Source of the DNA: JADLHS01 sp044225555
GTDB taxonomy: Bacteria; Verrucomicrobiota; Verrucomicrobiia; Limisphaerales; JADLHS01
Length of the DNA stretch: 64,000 bases
Direction: 5' to 3'
Assembly: GCA_044225555.1 (NCBI GenBank)
Contig: JBGAIM010000002.1
Location: forward strand, 462,984-526,983
Below are positions 58,298-64,000 of the stretch, one piece after another. Each line of letters opens with the position of its first letter. Positions within the stretch are counted from its first letter, which is position 1. Below the pieces are notes generated by a model. It searched no databases. It saw nothing but the letters and a program-made list of their open reading frames with translations, and was not told where the DNA came from. The translations under genes were made by a program, and so were the position numbers.

Positions 58298-60855
58298 CCA
58301 ACCTCCACCGCGTCGTGAGGACAAACCCGCTTGCACGTATCGCACCGCGTGCATTTCGCGTCATCAATCACGTGCCGCGCATACGGCGTCATCGGAATTG
58401 CATCCACCGGACAATGCTGCGCGCAGAGGGTGCAACCCGTGCAGTCGGGGTTGATGGTGTAATGAATCAGCGCGGTGCACTTGCCCGCCGGGCACCGGCC
58501 TTGCAGATGCGCCTCGTATTCGTCGCGGAAGTAGCGCAGCGTCGTGAGGACGGGATTCGGGGCGGTCTTGCCCAAGCCACAGAGGCTGCCGGCACCGACC
58601 TGGACCGCCAGTCGCTCCAATTCGTCCAGATGCTGCCGCGTCGCCTTGCCGGTGCAAAGGCGCTCCAGGATATCGAGCATCCGCTTCGTGCCGATGCGAC
58701 AGAACGTGCACTTGCCGCACGATTGATCCTGCGTGAACTGGAGAAAGTATTTCGCGATGTCCACCATGCAACTTGTGTCATCAAGCACGACGAGCCCGCC
58801 GCTGCCCATGATCGCGCCCACGTCGCGGAGCGATTCGTAATCCACCGATGTATCTGCCAAACGCGCGGGCACACAACCGCCACTCGGCCCGCCGATTTGC
58901 ACCGCCTTGAAACGCCGCCCGTCGCCCACTCCGCCACCAATCTCCTCCACGATTTCGCGGATCGTTGTGCCCATCGGCACTTCAATCAGCCCGCCGCGAC
59001 GAATCTTGCCCGCGAGCGCAAAAACCTTTGTGCCCTTACTCTTGGTCGTGCCGATGGCGGCGAATTTCTCCGCGCCGTTGCGCAGAATCCACGGCACGAG
59101 GGCGAGCGTCTCGACGTTGTTGATGAGCGTTGGCTTGCCCCACAAACCTTCTTGGGCCGGGAAAGGCGGTCGTAACTTCGGCATCCCGCGCTGGCCTTCG
59201 ACTGAAGCAATCAAAGCCGTCTCCTCGCCGCACACGAACGCGCCCGCACCTTCAAATACCGACAACTTGAACGGCCCGCCTACACTCAGCAGCTTTTCGC
59301 CCAGCCATCCCCGCTTCTCCAATTCCGCAATCGCCGCCCGCACTCGCTTCACCGCCAGTGGGTATTCGTGCCGGATGTAGAATATTCCCTCACTCGCTCC
59401 CACGGCCACCGCTGCGATGGCCAGCCCTTCGATCACCCGGAACGGAAATGACTCCAAAATCATCCGGTCCATGAATGCGCCCGGATCGCCTTCATCACCG
59501 TTGCAGATCACGTATTTCGTGTCGTTGTTTTGCTGCGAAACAACGCGCCACTTTTGCCCCGAAGGAAATCCCGCCCCACCGCGTCCGCGCAACCCCGACT
59601 TTTCGATGGTGGAGATGATCTGTTCCCTCGTAGCAGCCGACGTGAGGAGGCTCTGACTATTTTCCGATTTGTTTTGACGCTCGCCCTCACCCTGGCCCTC
59701 TCCCCCGGGGAGAGGGGACAGCAATCGCGCATCATGTGATCGCGCTGAGCCTGTTGAACCATCATCGATTTTCGTCTTCTCCAAGACCGGCGAATGATTC
59801 TCCCTCTCCTGGGGGAGAGGGCGGTCGTTCAGCTGAAATCCCAAACACTTCGCCAAAGCCTCAAACCCTCCATGCGCCAAATACTCATCCAAGTCCAGCG
59901 GATCGAGCTTCCCAAAATGCTCCGTGGCGATGTGAACCTGCCGATCCAGGAACGCCCGCACATTCGGATCACGCTTGCTCATCGAGAAACGCTGCACGCC
60001 CCGCTGCTCGTTTGTGTCGTCAAGCAACAACCCATCCAGCACCCGCGTCCAGATGCGGCTCGCGCGTTGGACGAAACCGCGCGGCTTGAAGTGCCGCTGC
60101 ACGAGCGCCCGCGCCTGGGTCGAGGTGAGATCCGCATACAGCGTTCCAGACTTGCCTGCCTCGGCAACTTCGATCATCGGCGTGCGATGACACATGCCGA
60201 CGCAGCCGACCCGTTTCACCACCACGCTTCCGCCACACGCCGCCGCGCTGGCGTTCAGTGCGTGAAACAACTTGTCGCTGCCCTTGGCCATGCAACACGA
60301 GCCGAGACCGACATGGATTTCCGCCACGCCGTTATGGTGATGGTGATGATGAACCTCTTCGGTTGACTGGATCGTTTTCGCCTCCGCTTGGAGTTCCAGA
60401 AACTCGCGCATCGTTTCGGGCACGCGCTCGGCGCTGGTGTGGCCGAACGTTGCTTCGCCGACTTTGACTACTGGTGCGAGCGTGCAGGTGCCCAGGCACG
60501 CGACCTGTTCGATGGTGAACTGTCGTTCGAGATCCGTATCGGCGCCTACGGTGATTTTAAGATGCCGTCGCAGTGCATCCTCGACCCGCTCCGCGCCGGC
60601 CACGTGACACGCGGTGCCGCGGCAGACACGCACCACGTGCTTCCCGGTCGGTTGCATCCGGAACATGTCGTAAAAGGACGCGACGCCCGCGATAGCTGTT
60701 GGCGTGATTTCGCTTTTCTCGCAGACGTGACGTAATGCTTCCTCGGGCAGATAGCCGTAGTGCTCCTGTAACGCCTGTAAGATCGGGATCACCGCGTCCG
60801 GCTTGCGCCCGACCCGAGTCACGGCCTGTTCCGCGAATGTCAGATCAACGGGCAC
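58294..60855 (-). CDS. NuoE-NuoF-type NADH dehydrogenase module with C-terminal 2[4Fe-4S] ferredoxin domain
   Basis: An 853-residue fusion. I chose GTG 60855 because GGAGGTGG stands just ahead; the frame extends to 61020 but overlaps the preceding gene. Order: NuoE-type 2Fe-2S domain (C78, C83, C120, C124), a His-rich linker with six His in a row (169-174), a second thioredoxin-like 2Fe-2S domain (C187 or C188, C218, C222), NuoF flavin site GRGGAGFPSG (424-433) and NGDEGDPGA (452-460), 4Fe-4S cluster C713, C716, C719, C759, and a two-cluster ferredoxin end (C805-C815, C835-C845). It should take electrons from NADH, as in HoxF or HydB-type subunits. Residues 342-408 are an unusual insertion. 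Confidence 0.92.
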   Translation of the reverse strand: MPVDLTFAEQAVTRVGRKPDAVIPILQALQEHYGYLPEEALRHVCEKSEITPTAIAGVASFYDMFRMQPTGKHVVRVCRGTACHVAGAERVEDALRRHLKITVGADTDLERQFTIEQVACLGTCTLAPVVKVGEATFGHTSAERVPETMREFLELQAEAKTIQSTEEVHHHHHHNGVAEIHVGLGSCCMAKGSDKLFHALNASAAACGGSVVVKRVGCVGMCHRTPMIEVAEAGKSGTLYADLTSTQARALVQRHFKPRGFVQRASRIWTRVLDGLLLDDTNEQRGVQRFSMSKRDPNVRAFLDRQVHIATEHFGKLDPLDLDEYLAHGGFEALAKCLGFQLNDRPLPQERENHSPVLEKTKIDDGSTGSARSHDARLLSPLPGGEGQGEGERQNKSENSQSLLTSAATREQIISTIEKSGLRGRGGAGFPSGQKWRVVSQQNNDTKYVICNGDEGDPGAFMDRMILESFPFRVIEGLAIAAVAVGASEGIFYIRHEYPLAVKRVRAAIAELEKRGWLGEKLLSVGGPFKLSVFEGAGAFVCGEETALIASVEGQRGMPKLRPPFPAQEGLWGKPTLINNVETLALVPWILRNGAEKFAAIGTTKSKGTKVFALAGKIRRGGLIEVPMGTTIREIVEEIGGGVGDGRRFKAVQIGGPSGGCVPARLADTSVDYESLRDVGAIMGSGGLVVLDDTSCMVDIAKYFLQFTQDQSCGKCTFCRIGTKRMLDILERLCTGKATRQHLDELERLAVQVGAGSLCGLGKTAPNPVLTTLRYFRDEYEAHLQGRCPAGKCTALIHYTINPDCTGCTLCAQHCPVDAIPMTPYARHVIDDAKCTRCDTCKRVCPHDAVEVG
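59631..59832 (-). repeat. Repeat-like DNA inserted in frame in the NuoF part
   Basis: About 200 bases inside the NuoEF-type gene hold two GC-rich palindromes of one type: CCCTCTCCCC-C-GGGGAGAGGG (59696-59716) and CCCTCTCC-TGGG-GGAGAGGG (59802-59821). They encode low-complexity residues such as LSPLPGGEGQGEG, where NuoF homologues run directly into the conserved flavin-site helix. This is the form of intergenic palindromic repeats. Confidence 0.7.
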
Positions 60856-62567
60856 TCGCCACCTCCTTCGGGATTCCCAGGCACCAAAGATTCGTCGCGC
60901 CGCGCAAAAACATTCTGCCGCCCGCAAACGCCGGACTCGCGTGGAAAGAGTCGTCGAGCTTCGTGCGGCCCTGCGATGGCCGGCGAGGATTGCACTTCCA
61001 CTTCCAGATCTTTCTCCCAAACTTTCTTGCCTTCCTTGATGTCAAACGCGGCCAGGCCACCGCCAGTCGTCACGGTGAAAACCAGTTCGCCGTTGCTGAC
61101 GGGGCTGGTGATGTCGGGGATGTTATCGTCCGCCGTCCATGCCACGTGCGACTTCGTGACATCGCCCGCACCATCCGGCCGGAGGGCGATAAGCTTGCCG
61201 GCTGGGCTGACAACAATGACAAAACCACCAGCGAAAATTGGAGAAGGCGTGACTTCACCCTCCATCAGGTCGGCGCGCCAGAGTTCGTTGCCATCGGCGA
61301 GCGCATGGCACATGACGAACGGCAGGGCAAGCGTGATGATCTGGGTTTTGCCCGCGGCTTCGATGATGATCGGCGTGGCCCAGGAACCATGCGTGGGCTT
61401 GCTGCGCTCCCAGAGTTGCCGACCGGTGGCACAATCAAACGCGATTAACTTCGAGCCGCCGGGCGCACCTTCGTCTTGATCGAACTGGACGATCAGTTTG
61501 CCGGGCCAGATGGCAAGAGACGTCGCGTGGCCGTACATGTCCTTCGGCACGCCGATGTTCTTGGACCAAACAGGCGCACCGTCGAGCGTGAACGCGGCGA
61601 GATCACCATTCGCAAATAGTGCAAAGACCCGTTGTCCGTCGCAGGCTGTGGTTGGCACGGCAAAGCCAGTCATCTCCGGAACCTCGGGCTGAATTGCGGG
61701 ACTGCCGGGAACTTTCTCAACCGCGCGCTGCCAGAGAAGTTTGCCGTCGGTCGCATCAAAGCAGATCACCTCTCGTTTCACGGCGTTGCCGCCGGAGACG
61801 AAAACGCGATTGCTCCAAACCACCGGTGAATTGAAGCCGGTCGCAGGCAGCGGTGACTTCCAAAGGACATTCGTAGCAAAGCTGGCATTGGCCGAGCTGC
61901 CATCTCCGTCCATTCCCCGGAAGCGCGGCCAGTTGGCACGGAACTCGGCTAGGGTCGAAATGCTCGGGCTCGCTTCGGTGCCGCCGGACCTGCCCAGCAA
62001 CTTGTCCAAATCCGCTGCCGATTTTGGCAGAGGTGAACTGGCCGTGAATGCCAGTGCCAGCAAACTGAAGCCCGCGACAACGCCCACACCCGCAACCGAC
62101 CAACGAGCTTGAGCAGAAAGCTCGCGCGCTTCACTCGCCGCTTCGGGCTTGAGTTTTGGCAGCCACGGAAGTGCGCGCATTTTCGCGAGAGGTTTTGCTG
62201 CGAGCAGCAGGGTCACCACACCACCCACCAACAGCCAACCACCGGTGCTGTCGAGTGCGAGCCGCCGCTTGTAGCGCTGTCGGAATTCCAAATCGAGCCG
62301 GCGGATTTCTATTTTCACGGCCTCGTTGGTCGGAGCGGCTCGGAGTTTTTCCTTCAGCGCGAGCAGTTGCGGCGATTTCCACGGATCGCGCTCCGAAGCC
62401 AGTGCGTGTTGGTAAAGCATGTAGCCGCTGACCAGCAGGCAGAACGCGGCCGCGATGCAGGCGGTGCGAGATAAGGGCGAAACGCAAAGGCGCAAAGGTG
62501 CAAAGGCGCCAGGAACGGAATCCTTTGCGTCTTGGCGAGTTTGCGACTTTGCGTTTGAAGTCGTCAT
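60845..62567 (-). CDS. Membrane-anchored PQQ-type beta-propeller protein, frameshifted near the end
   Basis: The ATG at 62567 overlaps the previous stop by 4 bases (ATGA). Residues 36-55 and 105-122 are membrane segments, with a third near 155-175. From residue 210 there are PQQ/beta-propeller repeats (VICFDATDGKLLWQRAVEKV, LIAFDCATGRQLWERSKPTH, LAAFDIKEGKKVWEKDLEVE). At about 60980 the frame shifts: the other frame continues TKLDDSFHASPAFAGGRMFL and closes with a propeller strand (RGATNLWCLG) and a stop at 60845. In the uncorrected frame the end is 60840. It probably acts as an envelope scaffold; no PQQ-enzyme catalytic residues are evident. Confidence 0.78.
62471..62560 (-). repeat. GCAAAG-rich repeat DNA coding the N terminus of the propeller protein
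   Basis: A cluster of GCAAAGGCG/CGCAAAG units in both directions. Its translation (AKDSVPGAFAPLRLCVSPLS) is what the common intergenic GCAAAGGCGCAAAG repeats give when read as protein. It supplies most of the first 30 residues of the gene at 60845-62567. Confidence 0.65.
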
Positions 62568-63985
62568 GCTTTTGCGGCGACTACCGTTGAGGGTTGCGGT
62601 ATTTCACTCGCTGGCATTTGTCCGATGCGGGTCAACTCTTGTGGGCACGAACGGAAGCAGCGGGCGCAGGCGAAACACGCACCGCGATCAGGTTCATAAT
62701 CGGTCCGGGTCGTCTTCAGCGACAAGCTCACCAGCTTCACGCCGATGACCAATCCGACCCAGCCGCCGAAAACCACGCACGCAATCCAGAAGCGATGGCG
62801 GAGATCGGTCGCTGCCTTCAGCACCGCTTCGGGGTCACGTTCCGCGCGTTGGAGCGAGAGGGCTTCGAGTGTCATCACGCCGTAGTTCACGGGCGCTTTC
62901 TGTTGGTGGATGTAGCGCTCGGCGAGTTCGACCGTCGGATTCAGTTTGGAAACCGGCACGGCGAGTTGGCCGCCAACCCAGGCACCACCTGCAACCAAGA
63001 TTGGCGACAGCAGCAACAACCAGCCGAGTCGGCGACGATCTGGCAGAAGGAATTTGGGTTCGACTGTGCCGAGGGAGGGCTCGCGCATCGCGCCGAAGGG
63101 ACAGGAGTTGGCGCAAAGTTGACATTGCGTGCAGATGTCCGGCGTGACGCGCACGCGCCATTTCGAAGCCAGCGAGGCTAGTTTCAGCAGCGCACCGTAA
63201 GGACAGAGAAATCGGCAGTACGGTCGGCCCACGAACATTCCGAGAACCAATGTCAGTACGGCCAACGCGATGAGGAGACCTGGACCGTTGAGCCGGAAGA
63301 TCGGAACGATGGGGTCGTAGCGGCAAATCGGAAAGCCCGTGCCGGTCGCGGCGAACGTGAGGCCGAAACCGAGGAAGATGAACGGCAGCACGCCGAGCGC
63401 GTGTTCGAGCCATGCGGGAACTTTGATCGGTTTGACGAGCAGCAAATCCTGCAACGCGCCATGCGGGCAAACTCCGGCGCAAAAGGCGCGACCGGCGAAC
63501 AACGCGACCAGCAGGGGCGCGGTGAAGAACGCGATGACGGTCAGTGGCACCGCGTAGGTTGAGTCGAACAAACCGAGGATGATGTTCTGCGGCGCGCCGA
63601 TGGCACACACGCAGCCCTTTCGCCAGAAACCGAAGTAGGCAAGCGAGAAAATGCCGAGCCAGAAGAGTCCGCGCCGCGTGCGATGTTTGTGAACGAACCA
63701 CAAGGCCACACCGAGACACGCGCACAACACGGCGACATCCAGGTATTGCAGCCACTCGGCGCGGGCGGCGGGCGTGGAAGTGATGGGGATTTGATGGTTT
63801 GTCTCTGTGAAGTCGGGAGGGGGAAAACGTGACTCCGCGAAAGCGGGAATGTTTTGCAGGAGTGCGAGCGCTAGGAATGCCGCGCCCAACAAGAGTCGGA
63901 GCAATTTTCGATTTACGATGTACGATTTACGAGCGCGCACGCTGGAGACGCGTAAATCGTAAATCGCAAATCGTAAATCACTCAT
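62564..63985 (-). CDS. NapH/NosR-like polytopic iron-sulfur membrane protein
   Basis: A 473-residue protein with several membrane segments (first at about residues 28-50, next about 83-98, then 150-170, 195-215 and onward). NapH-type motifs CAGVCPHGAL and CRFLCPYGAL lie at membrane ends. Two 4Fe-4S ferredoxin clusters follow: CTQCQLCANSCPFGA near residue 285 and CFACARCFRSCPQE near 440. Such proteins pass electrons between the quinone pool and periplasmic or cytoplasmic Fe-S partners. It heads the redox operon; the ATG at 63985 lies in repeat-derived DNA, so a later TTG or GTG start is possible. Confidence 0.85.
   Translation of the reverse strand: MSDLRFAIYDLRVSSVRARKSYIVNRKLLRLLLGAAFLALALLQNIPAFAESRFPPPDFTETNHQIPITSTPAARAEWLQYLDVAVLCACLGVALWFVHKHRTRRGLFWLGIFSLAYFGFWRKGCVCAIGAPQNIILGLFDSTYAVPLTVIAFFTAPLLVALFAGRAFCAGVCPHGALQDLLLVKPIKVPAWLEHALGVLPFIFLGFGLTFAATGTGFPICRYDPIVPIFRLNGPGLLIALAVLTLVLGMFVGRPYCRFLCPYGALLKLASLASKWRVRVTPDICTQCQLCANSCPFGAMREPSLGTVEPKFLLPDRRRLGWLLLLSPILVAGGAWVGGQLAVPVSKLNPTVELAERYIHQQKAPVNYGVMTLEALSLQRAERDPEAVLKAATDLRHRFWIACVVFGGWVGLVIGVKLVSLSLKTTRTDYEPDRGACFACARCFRSCPQELTRIGQMPASEIPQPSTVVAAKA
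63909..63978 (-). repeat. CGTAAATCG inverted repeats coding the N terminus of the NapH-like protein
   Basis: CGATTTACGATGTACGATTTACG (23 bases) is mirrored downstream by CGTAAATCGTAAATCGCAAATCG-type sequence. In the reading frame it gives LRFAIYDLR and SYIVNRK, the protein form of a very common intergenic repeat. It covers codons 3-26. Confidence 0.75.
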
Positions 63986-64000
63986 GTCAGTGGGCGTGTG

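Overview
This 64 kb window is GC-rich chromosomal DNA. It most resembles a free-living member of the Verrucomicrobiota (the Pedosphaera/Limisphaerales side), with Planctomycetota the main alternative. The assignment is inferred from gene content: several formylglycine-type sulfatases, fused DUF1254/DUF1214 proteins, a DUF1080 protein beside a Tat-exported Gfo/Idh/MocA protein, a BspA-type leucine-rich-repeat protein, and an integrase with GNSP in place of the usual active-site GH. No rRNA or ribosomal protein gene is present to confirm it.

1-8.1 kb: the 3' part of a large RHS/YD-repeat gene, a small helical gene behind it, then three short genes. Each of the three starts with nearly the same signal peptide, continues with the RHS core-terminal motif (FYAPAEQRW.NRDP), and ends in an unrelated C-terminal domain. 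Small membrane, TPR and transglutaminase-like genes lie between them. It looks like an array of displaced RHS tips that have each gained an export signal and may pair with immunity-like partners. 8.2-14.9 kb: remains of a zinc-ribbon/tyrosine-recombinase element, a gene-poor stretch, and a small integrative element (two excisionase-like HTH genes, two unknown proteins, a CGGAC repeat field, an integrase) at the 3' end of tRNA-Leu(CAA).

15-19.3 kb: a secreted leucine-rich-repeat protein, then a minus-strand signalling operon (small N-domain protein, HDOD protein, CxxC-type sensor protein, S41-like protein with degenerate active site). 19.4-36.1 kb: a long minus-strand block of mostly exported proteins: four sulfatases, two DUF1254/DUF1214 proteins, two DUF4239-like membrane proteins, a HAD phosphatase, aquaporin Z, lipoproteins and a KOW protein. 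Six of its genes are followed 17-27 bp after the stop codon by copies of one GC-rich hairpin repeat.

36.5-45.3 kb: envelope proteins (DUF4956-like membrane protein, coiled-coil protein, histidine phosphatase, FadL-type porin, a second outer-membrane protein, a YNPYTG-repeat surface protein, lipoproteins). 45.7-50.6 kb, plus strand: DUF1080 protein, Gfo/Idh/MocA protein, sulfotransferase, class III aminotransferase. 50.7-54.4 kb, minus strand: bile-acid:sodium-symporter-type transporter and the sulfate-activation genes cysD and cysNC, which would make the PAPS used by the sulfotransferase.

54.5-64 kb: a DUF2959 lipoprotein, a lipoprotein alpha/beta hydrolase, then a tightly overlapping four-gene redox operon: NapH-like membrane Fe-S protein, membrane-anchored PQQ-type propeller, NuoE-NuoF-ferredoxin fusion, and a NuoG/GltD-like Fe-S flavoprotein. 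Three of these four genes carry coding sequence that looks derived from intergenic repeat DNA. At least three genes in the window show single-base frameshifts (about 16.46, 24.93 and 60.98 kb), so the sequence may contain some indel errors.
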